64,000 nucleotides of DNA from Bacteroidota bacterium (GTDB lineage: Bacteria; Bacteroidota; Bacteroidia; B-17B0; Aurantibacillaceae), in contig CANFTW010000002.1 in the NCBI GenBank assembly GCA_947450025.1, positions 124,001-188,000 of the forward strand, written 5' to 3'. Shown one piece after another: positions 16,261 through 24,533 of the stretch. Position 1 is the stretch's first letter; the number at the start of each line of letters is the position of its first letter. A program made the translations under genes and the position numbers. The notes under the pieces were generated by a model. It ran no database searches. It was not told the DNA's origin and saw only the letters and a program-made list of their open reading frames with translations.

Positions 16261-18435
16261 TTATTTTAAAAGTTCTAGTGCTTCTTGAATAGAAATGACC
16301 TCTCCTTTAAAAACAGCAATCACAAATGCTTCAGCAAAGCCCTTATCTGATAATTCTTGTCGATATTGATCAGCTTTAGAGTATTCACTAAAAGTTCCTG
16401 ATGTATACCGAATCATTCCTGAACTAGTTGATTGTTTATCGACATTTTCAATGTCCTTTATTTTATCCTCCAAGTCATTACTTCCTAATTTTCTTAAAAC
16501 ACCTAACTGCACTTTAAAACTAACTAATGATTTATCAATTGTACTAAACGTTTCTAGTTTATTCACATCTTCTGTTTCTTCCGTTTCCATTGTGGCTTTT
16601 GTTGCGCTCATTGGAATTCGTTTACCATCCTTATAGGCAGTAATAAAAGCATCACCGTAGCCATCTAAAACCAAATCGGCTTTAGCTGCAGCAGCCTCTT
16701 CAATCGTTCGGTAACCTTTAGTGGCATATCTAAAATAATTATCATCCGTTTTAAGTTCAACGATTTTTCCAACATTTTTAAATACCCCTTTTGAAATTCT
16801 ATTTTTATATGCTCCTAATTGTACGCGATAAACAATATCTGTTTTTGAAAATTCATTTTCATCAGATGGTCCAAACTCATTTTCAAGATGACCAGAAATA
16901 GTGGTATTCGTTGTTTGATTAACGGCTATAATTTCCTTTTTATGTTTACCTATTAATTCATCAACTTGCTCATCTGTTAAGGTCACTAAATCTCCATTCT
17001 TAAAATAACCGACTTGAGATTTTTTATTACCCTCTGCTCTAAATTCATCTCTTCGTTTAGCTGCATTTTGAATTTCTTTATACGAACCTGCAGTATATAA
17101 AACAGTTGAATTATCAGGTAATACAGTTGACTGAACATCTCCAATACTTAGCAAATAAGCCATTTCATCATTTGGAACAGGCCCTACATATCTCATCAGT
17201 TCCACTGTATATTCCTGCTCTTTTTTAGATGTATTTTTTTTGCCTGATGAGGTGTCCTTTTTAATAGCATAAAAATTAGTGAGGATTTCAGTTTTGATGA
17301 CGTTTCCACTATCCATATACTGATTATACCAATTTTGCCAATACTCATCTGTTAACGCAACTCCTTTTGAATTGACTTCAAAACCTGGTGGTGATTCCAA
17401 CTCTTCATCTAATGGATTTGGAACTCCATCTTTATCATCATCAAAAGGACATCCAAACACATCTACCTTAGCTCCTTTTGGGGTGCCGTGGCATTTGTCA
17501 TCCAAATCACGAACACCATCTTCATCATAATCTAAATTATCAATCGCTAACCAATTTATATCATCAAAATAATCATCAGGCAAAGTATCAAACTTAGGTT
17601 TTCTATGAACAACTAAGTCATATTGCAATGAAAATGATGTGTAAACAAAATTATCTTTCTGTTTCGTACCAGCTCTTGTTCCAACACTCTTATTTGTAAT
17701 GCCATCAACATAATCTGTCGTTGTAAAATAATACTGAACTCCAATTTTAAAATCAACACGATCAGTGACTTTCATTAAAGCTCCCAAGCCCAAGGGGAAA
17801 GCCCAGGCACGCTCCTGATATTTCCCAAACCCATCTTTATTTAATTCTCTAATATCAGATTCATAAACATAATCCCTGTTCAAATTAACTGCTAAAGATG
17901 CTGTGGGCGCGCTTTCATCCATATTTTTAATAGAGCCATCACTCCAATAATAATATTTATTACCATAACGATCAAACAAATCGGTTTTAGATAAAAATTC
18001 AAATGAATTGATGCCTGCTGAAACCCAAGGCCGAATGCGATATCGATCAGGGATTATATTTCCAAAATCATACACTAAACTTAATCCACCAGATCTAATT
18101 TCAGATTGAAAATTTTCTTGACGATTATTAACCCACTCATTAGCTCCTAATTTCCCAAATAATATATTAAAATTTAATTGAAGAGGTTTATATAATCGTT
18201 GAGAAATATTTAAATCATACCCAATACGACCTGTCCAAGGTGCTTGATAATGTTTACTATATAAATCCCCATGAAAAGAAAGCATCCCTATCCCTAGAGA
18301 CATTTTAGGTTTAATAATATCTCCTAATGCGGGTGGCTCATTTTTAAAGGTTAGATTTTGTTTAGAAGAATCTGTTTGTGCTTTTGAATAAAAACAAAAT
18401 AAAACAATAGATATAAAAAGTACTTTTCTAAGCAT
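16261..18435 (-). CDS. outer-membrane barrel protein with TSP3 repeats and SPOR-like domains
   Basis: A 724-residue protein: signal peptide (1-19), an N-terminal beta-barrel-like region up to about 280, thrombospondin type-3 calcium repeats ('DYDEDGVRDLDDKCHGTPKG', 'DDDKDGVPNPLDEE') near 300-345, and three SPOR-like repeats at about 400-490 (degenerate), 535-620 ('YRVQLGAYKNRISKG') and 640-724 ('FKVQLGVLRKLGS'). SPOR domains bind denuded peptidoglycan; a barrel linked to SPOR suggests an outer membrane-to-wall tether. The barrel is paralogous to that of the 19866 gene ('YYYWSDGSIKNMDESA' versus 'YQYWSDGSIRNLQESA'). It is the third gene of a tight three-gene operon. Confidence 0.82.
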   Translation of the reverse strand: MLRKVLFISIVLFCFYSKAQTDSSKQNLTFKNEPPALGDIIKPKMSLGIGMLSFHGDLYSKHYQAPWTGRIGYDLNISQRLYKPLQLNFNILFGKLGANEWVNNRQENFQSEIRSGGLSLVYDFGNIIPDRYRIRPWVSAGINSFEFLSKTDLFDRYGNKYYYWSDGSIKNMDESAPTASLAVNLNRDYVYESDIRELNKDGFGKYQERAWAFPLGLGALMKVTDRVDFKIGVQYYFTTTDYVDGITNKSVGTRAGTKQKDNFVYTSFSLQYDLVVHRKPKFDTLPDDYFDDINWLAIDNLDYDEDGVRDLDDKCHGTPKGAKVDVFGCPFDDDKDGVPNPLDEELESPPGFEVNSKGVALTDEYWQNWYNQYMDSGNVIKTEILTNFYAIKKDTSSGKKNTSKKEQEYTVELMRYVGPVPNDEMAYLLSIGDVQSTVLPDNSTVLYTAGSYKEIQNAAKRRDEFRAEGNKKSQVGYFKNGDLVTLTDEQVDELIGKHKKEIIAVNQTTNTTISGHLENEFGPSDENEFSKTDIVYRVQLGAYKNRISKGVFKNVGKIVELKTDDNYFRYATKGYRTIEEAAAAKADLVLDGYGDAFITAYKDGKRIPMSATKATMETEETEDVNKLETFSTIDKSLVSFKVQLGVLRKLGSNDLEDKIKDIENVDKQSTSSGMIRYTSGTFSEYSKADQYRQELSDKGFAEAFVIAVFKGEVISIQEALELLK

Positions 18436-18467
18436 TTATCGTGTCTTGTATAGGGCGAAAATAATGG

Positions 18468-19856
18468 TTATTTAAACCACTTTTGACTAGTAATCATTAA
18501 GGCTTCTTGAACAGTAATTCGTTTTGCACCATTATAGGCAACCACAAATGCACTATTGCAACCACTTTGTTTCACATTTTCTCTATGTTGGCGTGCTTGT
18601 TTATATTCATTAAAGTTTCCTACCATAAACTTATTATATCCTTCTGCCATTTCACTCTTAATTGTTTCTGAAATCTTGAATTTTTTAGAAAGTACGTCTG
18701 ATTGTATGGCATTTCTAAAAGCACCGATTTGAACACTATATAACACATTTCCTTCTTTCTTAGCAACCGTTTCTTTCGCAACAGTTTTCAAAGGTTCAAC
18801 GGTCTTTGGTTCTTCTGTTTTAGAAGATGTGATGGCTGCAACAGATTGGCTATTTACTGAAGGCTCAGTAGTTGTTGAATTAGAGGGTACAGGTGTTGTT
18901 TCGACTTTTGCTATTTCCGGAACAGATGCCTTAGAATTTATTGCATCAATTGGTAATTTAATTTTTTTACTTTGATCATCTTCTAAATAAGAAAATTCTC
19001 CTTTATCTAAAATTGCATCCGCTATAGCGACATCCGTTTTTTCTAAAATATAAGAGACTACTAATTCCTCATCAGCTGGCAAAGTTACCCATACAAATTT
19101 TAATTTTCCATCTGAAACAGAGAAGGAACTACCGTTAGTTTTTCCTGCTTTTACATTATATCCTACAGGTAATACCTCTTGATATTTTGCAAATCCTTTA
19201 ACTCCACCTTTCTTAATTGTTACATCAATATTATATTCATTTGAATTAGACCCTGCTGTAATAACTCGTGAACATAAAATATTAGAATTAGGTTCTGCAT
19301 TATTCTCAAAACTTGCTGCTGCTTTAGCAACATTGGTTGTTTCAATAGATGCTACAGGAGAAGTGGTTTGTGTATTTGATATTAGCGTTTCCGTTGTTGC
19401 AGTGGCAACTGGTGTTTCAATGACATTATCTCCAATGGTTATTTCAACGGGAGTCATTTCAGCAATTTCTTTATTGTTATTATTAACGTATGAAAATTTA
19501 GAGGTTATCGTTTTTAATCCCGAGGCAGCAGCATCCGCAGTCATGGTAAACTTAACTACCATTTCAGGTTCACTTGGTAAAGATGTCCAAATTATTTTTG
19601 CAATATTACTAGCAAAGGAAAAATTCCCAGATTTGCTATCTAATTCTTTTACTGTAAAGCCCTGTGGGACTTCTAATTGCAATTTCCCGAAACCACCAAC
19701 GCTTCCTTTGTTTATTTTAATTTCTGCCGTAAACTCGGTGGCTACTTTCACATTTTGAGGAAACACACCAGTTAACGTTACTGGAGTATCTCCGAAGAAA
19801 AAACTAAACAAGAATACTGATACAGTATTAAAAAAAATAATCAATGGTTTTATCAT
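18468..19856 (-). CDS. exported protein with duplicated beta-sandwich and C-terminal SPOR domain
   Basis: The 462-residue protein has an N-terminal signal/TM segment, then two copies of a roughly 110-residue beta-rich unit: 'GSVGGFGKLQLEVPQGFTVK' with 'IIWTSLPSEPEMVVKF', and 'GGVKGFAKYQEVLPVGYNVK' with 'FVWVTLPADEELVVSY'. A Thr/Ser/Val-rich linker (150-190 and 315-365) separates them from a SPOR domain ('YSVQIGAFRNAIQSDVLS'). I do not recognise the repeated unit; it looks like a cohesin- or DUF11-like sandwich. The stop-to-start gaps are 9 nt to the gene before and 32 nt to the gene after, so it belongs to one operon with two barrel proteins. Confidence 0.78.
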   Translation of the reverse strand: MIKPLIIFFNTVSVFLFSFFFGDTPVTLTGVFPQNVKVATEFTAEIKINKGSVGGFGKLQLEVPQGFTVKELDSKSGNFSFASNIAKIIWTSLPSEPEMVVKFTMTADAAASGLKTITSKFSYVNNNNKEIAEMTPVEITIGDNVIETPVATATTETLISNTQTTSPVASIETTNVAKAAASFENNAEPNSNILCSRVITAGSNSNEYNIDVTIKKGGVKGFAKYQEVLPVGYNVKAGKTNGSSFSVSDGKLKFVWVTLPADEELVVSYILEKTDVAIADAILDKGEFSYLEDDQSKKIKLPIDAINSKASVPEIAKVETTPVPSNSTTTEPSVNSQSVAAITSSKTEEPKTVEPLKTVAKETVAKKEGNVLYSVQIGAFRNAIQSDVLSKKFKISETIKSEMAEGYNKFMVGNFNEYKQARQHRENVKQSGCNSAFVVAYNGAKRITVQEALMITSQKWFK

Positions 19857-19865
19857 ATACTTGGG

Positions 19866-21140
19866 TTATTGTTCAAAGAAATAATCAATGAGTTTATTAA
19901 TCTTATCGACATTAAATGAATTTTCTCCTTCAAAGAATCCATCAATGGTTTTTGTAATTTCAGCAGCAGAGATAATACCATCTTTATTATAATCCGCCTC
20001 AATTAAATCAGCAGGTATATTAGATGCTTTACCAGTTAATTCTTTATTTTCTTTCAATTTAGATTCCACATTTTGCAAGTATGATAAACTTGGTGCATTA
20101 TTAAATCCTTCGCTTCGTTCGGTAGATAAGCTGTCCCATTCTAGCTGACGTTTCGCAAGAGCTTCTTTATCAATTGTAACTCCGTTGCCATCAACTAAAG
20201 CACCTCTTTTAGACGTTAATTCTTTATCCATATAATCATAAACACCATCATCATCTTTATCATCTGGACAACCTTTTCCGTCTACTTTTACTCCTTTTGG
20301 TGTTCCTAAACATCTATCATCTAAATCTTTAACTCCATCTTCATCAGAGTCAGAATTGTCAATCGCTGCAAAATCAACGCTACTATATGCATCTTTTGGT
20401 TTTTTACCAAAATGTAAATTAATTCCTACGTTAGCAGATGCCCAACTATCATTACCGCCTTTTTTATAATTATCAATATAATCGCTCAAACATAAATTAT
20501 AGGCAACACCAACTCTTAAACTTGTGCGAAAACCCATTTTAAATTTTGCTCCTACTCCAACTGGAATATAAAACGTATGACGCGTATAATTTGTAACGGG
20601 GTCTTTTAACTGAGTTTCATAAGTATAATCTCGTTTAATAACTGTAGATATAGGAGAATTAGCAGCTGATTCTTGTAAATTTCGAATAGATCCATCACTC
20701 CAATATTGATATAATGTGCTGTTTTTATCCCTCAAATCTCCGTAGGGATCAAACATTAAATAACCAAAACCAGCGTTTACAAATAGTGAAACATCTTTTT
20801 CTTTTTCGCCCATTTTATCGAAAAAAGCATAAAGATTAAGGCCCCCGCCCATAATTGTTGATTGAAAATTTAAATGAGAATCTTTATCATTATTAGTACC
20901 AGCTAGTTTGCCATACATACCATCAATTCCAATTCCTAAAATTTTTCCTATTCGGTATTCAATTCCTAAATTGTATCCCAAACGCATATCGCTAAAAAAA
21001 TTCGCATTATTTTTTTGACCAACATCTCCTAAAAACTTTAGGCCGCTAACTTGCCCGGTAACCGATAACTGAGCGTAAGATGCTTGTAAAACAACTAAAC
21101 TAATCGCTAATAAAGATAGTCTTGTAGAAATTCTATTCAT
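19866..21140 (-). CDS. outer-membrane barrel protein with TSP3 repeats and EF-hand
   Basis: A 424-residue protein with signal peptide (ending 'ASYAQ'), a beta-barrel-like region to about 245, TSP3 calcium repeats ('DSDEDGVKDLDDRCLGTPKG', 'DKDDDGVYDYMDKE'), and a C-terminal EF-hand-like loop 'DYNKDGIISAAEI' near residue 380. There is no SPOR domain, unlike its paralogue at 16261. The TSP3 block in both ends with a 'G.LVDGNGV'/'GFEVNSKGV' segment. It is the first gene of the envelope operon. Function is unknown; calcium-dependent folding of the periplasmic or surface part is likely from the motifs. Confidence 0.82.
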   Translation of the reverse strand: MNRISTRLSLLAISLVVLQASYAQLSVTGQVSGLKFLGDVGQKNNANFFSDMRLGYNLGIEYRIGKILGIGIDGMYGKLAGTNNDKDSHLNFQSTIMGGGLNLYAFFDKMGEKEKDVSLFVNAGFGYLMFDPYGDLRDKNSTLYQYWSDGSIRNLQESAANSPISTVIKRDYTYETQLKDPVTNYTRHTFYIPVGVGAKFKMGFRTSLRVGVAYNLCLSDYIDNYKKGGNDSWASANVGINLHFGKKPKDAYSSVDFAAIDNSDSDEDGVKDLDDRCLGTPKGVKVDGKGCPDDKDDDGVYDYMDKELTSKRGALVDGNGVTIDKEALAKRQLEWDSLSTERSEGFNNAPSLSYLQNVESKLKENKELTGKASNIPADLIEADYNKDGIISAAEITKTIDGFFEGENSFNVDKINKLIDYFFEQ

Positions 21141-21279
21141 ATAATTTATCGTTTAATAATCGATTAAGTTAGTCGTTTTCTCGACAAAACAAAAATAAAG
21201 CAAAAAAAATCGAAGTTTTTTAGCGCAAAAACATAATTTTAAACAGAAGATTGTTAGTTATAGCCTGAATGTCAAATGA

Positions 21280-21894
21280 TTACCCATTAAACAAATAATG
21301 TTTTGTGATTTTATGGCCTTTTTTGAATTTAATTGCTTGACAAACATTGGGAATATCAGTTTGATTATTCTTAAGGATAATGGCAATCAGCAAAATTTCT
21401 AATTGTACAACTATGCCATACCAAAAAGCAATTTCAAAACTAAGTGTAGCTGAATTTTTAGAAATTAAGGTAACTACAAACCACAACAATAACAAAGCCC
21501 AAAATTTTGACAAAATTGTATGGTATGAAATACGTTCGTGGAATTTCAAAAAACCAAATAGCGTAATTAATAATTCAGAAAAAACAAGTATGCCAATTTT
21601 TAAAAGATGTGATTTCAAAAAATCAGCATGATTTAAACAAATATAAAACAAACAACTAAACCAAAAAATGGTGTCAATTTTTGTATCTAAACGACGCATT
21701 TCCTGTGATGATATTTTTAACTTCCTTGCAATAATTCCATCAAAAATATCGCTGATGATAGCATAAATAGTTAAAGCTATAATGATTGTGGGCGATATTT
21801 TTATGAACGAAAAAATCGTCATAAAAAAAGCAACAACCAATCTTGAATACAATAAAAAGAAAGGGATTTTAAAAAGAATACGATTTTTGATCAT
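21280..21894 (-). CDS. CDP-alcohol phosphatidyltransferase family protein (variant motif)
   Basis: The 204-residue multi-span protein carries the CDP-OH_P_transf signature DxxDGxxARx8GxxxDxxxD as 'DIFDGIIARKLKISSQEMRRLDTKID': all four Asp are kept, but the Gly between AR and the third Asp is Met. Family members attach an alcohol (glycerol-3-P, serine, inositol and similar) to a CDP-activated lipid at the membrane face. It is the fourth gene of a cluster with CdsA-, PlsC- and YnbA-like proteins, starting 9 nt after the PlsC-like stop. The substrate cannot be read from sequence. Confidence 0.82.
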   Translation of the reverse strand: MIKNRILFKIPFFLLYSRLVVAFFMTIFSFIKISPTIIIALTIYAIISDIFDGIIARKLKISSQEMRRLDTKIDTIFWFSCLFYICLNHADFLKSHLLKIGILVFSELLITLFGFLKFHERISYHTILSKFWALLLLWFVVTLISKNSATLSFEIAFWYGIVVQLEILLIAIILKNNQTDIPNVCQAIKFKKGHKITKHYLFNG

Positions 21895-21903
21895 AATTTT
21901 TGA

Positions 21904-22533
21904 TTAAGTAACTTTTAATGCATTTACTTCATTAAACATATTTGTAACAATCTCTTTTGCGGTTTGACCTTTGCAATATTGTAAATCTCCAAATACCACT
22001 TTGCAATTAAATGGAATAGGAATAATGGCATTTTTAGGTAACACCTTACCAGTGTTTTCAATATAGGTAGGGATATAAGCGATATGTGGATATTTTAAAA
22101 GAATATGACCAATACCATTTTTAAACTCTTGCATTTCATTAGCTTTTCCCCTAGAACCTTCTGGATAAATAATCAAGGATTGTCCGCGTTTTAATGCTTT
22201 CATCATGATACGAAAAGGGTCTTTACTTTTATTTTTTAAAGAACAGCAACGCGGAATTAATAAAGCATTAGTCAATACTTTAGTAATAATTGATTTCCAT
22301 TTACTTGTCCCAAAATAATCTCCGGCTGCTACTGGTCTTATTTCAGTAATTTTATGGTTAGGCATAGCACTCATTAAAGCCAGTGTATCAATATGGCTAT
22401 TATGATTGGCGATGATAATAAATTGATCTGATTCAGATAATACTTTTGGGTTTTTATAATGAATACCAGTTAAAGGTTTTAAAATAAAAGGAACCACTCC
22501 TTTGTAAATCATATTTAAAAAAAATTGTCTCAT
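21904..22533 (-). CDS. PlsC-like 1-acylglycerol-3-phosphate acyltransferase family protein
   Basis: A 209-residue LPLAT protein. Motif I HxxxxD is 'NHNSHIDTLAL' near residue 43 and motif III is 'IIYPEGSRGK' near 120; both are intact. Such enzymes acylate lysophosphatidate or related acceptors. It lies between the CdsA-like and the second CDP-alcohol phosphotransferase genes with gaps of about 10 nt, so it probably works in the same lipid pathway and is a paralogue of a housekeeping PlsC encoded elsewhere (inference). Confidence 0.88.
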   Translation of the reverse strand: MRQFFLNMIYKGVVPFILKPLTGIHYKNPKVLSESDQFIIIANHNSHIDTLALMSAMPNHKITEIRPVAAGDYFGTSKWKSIITKVLTNALLIPRCCSLKNKSKDPFRIMMKALKRGQSLIIYPEGSRGKANEMQEFKNGIGHILLKYPHIAYIPTYIENTGKVLPKNAIIPIPFNCKVVFGDLQYCKGQTAKEIVTNMFNEVNALKVT

Positions 22534-22544
22534 ACTATTTTAAT

Positions 22545-23468
22545 TTATTTGATAAAAAAATACACTAAATGAAAAAATACTGGTGATGCAACAACAAGAG
22601 AATCTATTCGATCAAGAACTCCGCCATGGCCAGGTATAGCAGCTGAAGTATCTTTTAACTGCAAATCTCTTTTAACAGAACTGATAATCACATCACCAAT
22701 AAATCCAGCATTTGCAGTAAAAAAACTAATCATAATGATTTGACTGGTGGTACATGGCGTTAAGAATTTAAGAAAAAAACCTAAAGCAGTAGTCGTTAAT
22801 ACTCCTCCAATAAATCCTTCCCAAGTTTTATTTGGACTAACTTTTGGTAAAATTTTATGCTTTCCAAATGTCTTTCCCCATACAAATTGAAATACATCAT
22901 TCATCTCTACGATGAAAACTAAAAAAAACAACAAACTACGACCTCCGGGAATTGATAACAATAAACCCAAATGACTAAGTCCATATAATGCAATCATTAG
23001 AGTTGCCGGAATAACTGCCATAGATTGAATAATACCATCTGTTTGGCCTACTAATACTAATCGAAATGGCAAAGCCACAAACATAAACACTGGAATAAAA
23101 ACTAAACTAGAAATTAAATACCCTTGATAGGTAAAATAATATTGAATTGGAATTGCTAAATAACATAACAACATAGCACCTCTATCTTCTGGTCGTAATT
23201 TTAGAATAGAAAATAATTCACGTAAAGCAACAAATGATAATAATGCAAAAGCCAAATAAGAAATTTTAGTATTAAAAACAGTTGCCATTAAAAAAACAAC
23301 AGACATTATCCACCATGATTTACATCTAGTTTTAAGTTCGGATAGCTTAGCTTGCGGATTTAATTTTCCCCAAACAAAAAACAAGGTACTTGCAAAAGTT
23401 AAAACTGAAAATAAGATTAACACAAAGGTTAACATCTTAGAATCTATTTGATTAATCATATGATTCAT
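22545..23468 (-). CDS. phosphatidate cytidylyltransferase (CdsA/YnbB-like)
   Basis: The 307-residue, about eight-span membrane protein has the full CDP-diacylglycerol synthase signature near the C-terminus: 'KVSPNKTWEGFIGG', then 'GDVIISSVKRDLQLKD' and 'IPGHGGVLDRIDSL'. It makes CDP-activated lipid from phosphatidate and CTP. Being next to YnbA-like and other phosphotransferase genes, it resembles E. coli YnbB rather than the housekeeping CdsA, which is usually beside dxr/uppS. Gaps to neighbours are 5 nt upstream and 11 nt downstream. Confidence 0.92.
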   Translation of the reverse strand: MNHMINQIDSKMLTFVLILFSVLTFASTLFFVWGKLNPQAKLSELKTRCKSWWIMSVVFLMATVFNTKISYLAFALLSFVALRELFSILKLRPEDRGAMLLCYLAIPIQYYFTYQGYLISSLVFIPVFMFVALPFRLVLVGQTDGIIQSMAVIPATLMIALYGLSHLGLLLSIPGGRSLLFFLVFIVEMNDVFQFVWGKTFGKHKILPKVSPNKTWEGFIGGVLTTTALGFFLKFLTPCTTSQIIMISFFTANAGFIGDVIISSVKRDLQLKDTSAAIPGHGGVLDRIDSLVVASPVFFHLVYFFIK

Positions 23469-23473
23469 GATAT

Positions 23474-24073
23474 TTATTTTAAAGAATTTGACAATCGTTT
23501 ATATGAGCTCATCACCATAAGAACAGAACCTATAATAAGTGTAGCGTTTAACAAAGTAATCATTGACGGTAATAAAAAAACCATAACGCACCACAATCCT
23601 ATCACTAATGCTCGATCACTTTTACCCATAGGTCCATCATAACGTCTTGTTCCTGAAATTACTTTTGATAAAACGCCTGAAAACTCACTGATGATAGATA
23701 ATACAACAAATAACCAAACAAAACTTTGATTCACTTGAGGTTGAGAAAATAAACCACAAAAAATAATGCTGTCAGAAATCACATCTCCCATCTCATTTAA
23801 AATTTCGCCTAGTTTACTTTGTTGAGCATAAATTCTTGCCATCATTCCATCTAAAGCATTTAATGCCATTCTTACTAATAATCCAAAAGCAACAACAACT
23901 AAATAGATTGGATGATTTGGAGACATAAATAATAATAGACCTAAAGCTGCGGACCAAATCATTGCAGCTATTGTAATTTTGTTCGCCGTCATTTGACATT
24001 GGTGCAATAAATTCAGAACAGGGAGTAATAGTTGCTGAAATTTTGGTTTAAGTTGATAGACTGAAATCATCAT
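23474..24073 (-). CDS. CDP-alcohol phosphatidyltransferase family protein (YnbA-like)
   Basis: A 199-residue multi-span protein. The CDP-alcohol motif reads 'NALDGMMARIYAQQSKLGEI' followed by 'LNEMGDVISD': the first and third of the four conserved Asp are Asn. I recall this N..DG/LNELGD variant from a coherent YnbA-type subfamily, so it is not simple decay, but its chemistry may differ from PgsA or PssA. It opens the four-gene lipid cluster, 5 nt before the CdsA-like gene. The start at 24073 ('MMISVYQLK') has no better alternative. Confidence 0.83.
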   Translation of the reverse strand: MMISVYQLKPKFQQLLLPVLNLLHQCQMTANKITIAAMIWSAALGLLLFMSPNHPIYLVVVAFGLLVRMALNALDGMMARIYAQQSKLGEILNEMGDVISDSIIFCGLFSQPQVNQSFVWLFVVLSIISEFSGVLSKVISGTRRYDGPMGKSDRALVIGLWCVMVFLLPSMITLLNATLIIGSVLMVMSSYKRLSNSLK

Positions 24074-24150
24074 TTTATTTTTTAACTGAGATAAATAATA
24101 GAAATAAGAATCATTGATAGTGAATAATTTGCTTTTTCATTTTTATAGGG

Positions 24151-24315
24151 TTATTGAATCATATCAAAAAAACAAGTCATTCCGCTGCCAACAGGTTGCA
24201 ATCCATATAAATATTTTACATTATGTATAATGTTTTTGGTAATGATAACTGTTGTAAGGATTAACGCACTGATCATTACTATTTGTACGACATGTTTTAA
24301 AGTAATTGTTTTCAT
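24151..24315 (-). CDS. small single-TM protein of unknown function
   Basis: The track ORF begins upstream; ATG 24315 gives a compact 54-residue protein 'MKTITLKHVVQIVMISALIL' with one TM helix and a polar tail ending 'GMTCFFDMIQ'. I recognise no family. It lies 77 nt upstream of the lipid cluster on the same strand and may be its leader gene. The coding call rests on length, signal-anchor-like start and position only. Confidence 0.4.
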   Translation of the reverse strand: MKTITLKHVVQIVMISALILTTVIITKNIIHNVKYLYGLQPVGSGMTCFFDMIQ

Positions 24316-24397
24316 GATTTTATATTTAAAATTATAGGTCAAAATTAGACCTAAGGCAAAGCCTAATGAAACGGCTTCATAGACCAACTCTTTACTT

Positions 24398-24500
24398 TTT
24401 TGCAATTATTCCAAAAAACTAAGAGCAAGCGAGGCCCTAAAAGTAAAAATTTTGCAAATTTTCACCCATAATCAGATTTTATTTGCGTTTTTTGCAAATT
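24398..24500. promoter_or_regulatory. three TTTTGCAA sites upstream of the HTH regulator
   Basis: TTTTGCAA occurs at 24398, 24450 and 24490; the last two extend to the palindrome-like TTTTGCAAATT. Spacing of 52 and 40 nt is near whole helical turns. A possible -33 TTTG (24482) and -7 TACATTTA (24506) with 20-nt spacing lie amid the sites. They may be operators for the adjacent HTH protein, regulating itself and the divergent genes. Confidence 0.4.
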
Positions 24501-24533
24501 ATTTTTACATTTATTAGTAATAAATACCAGAAA

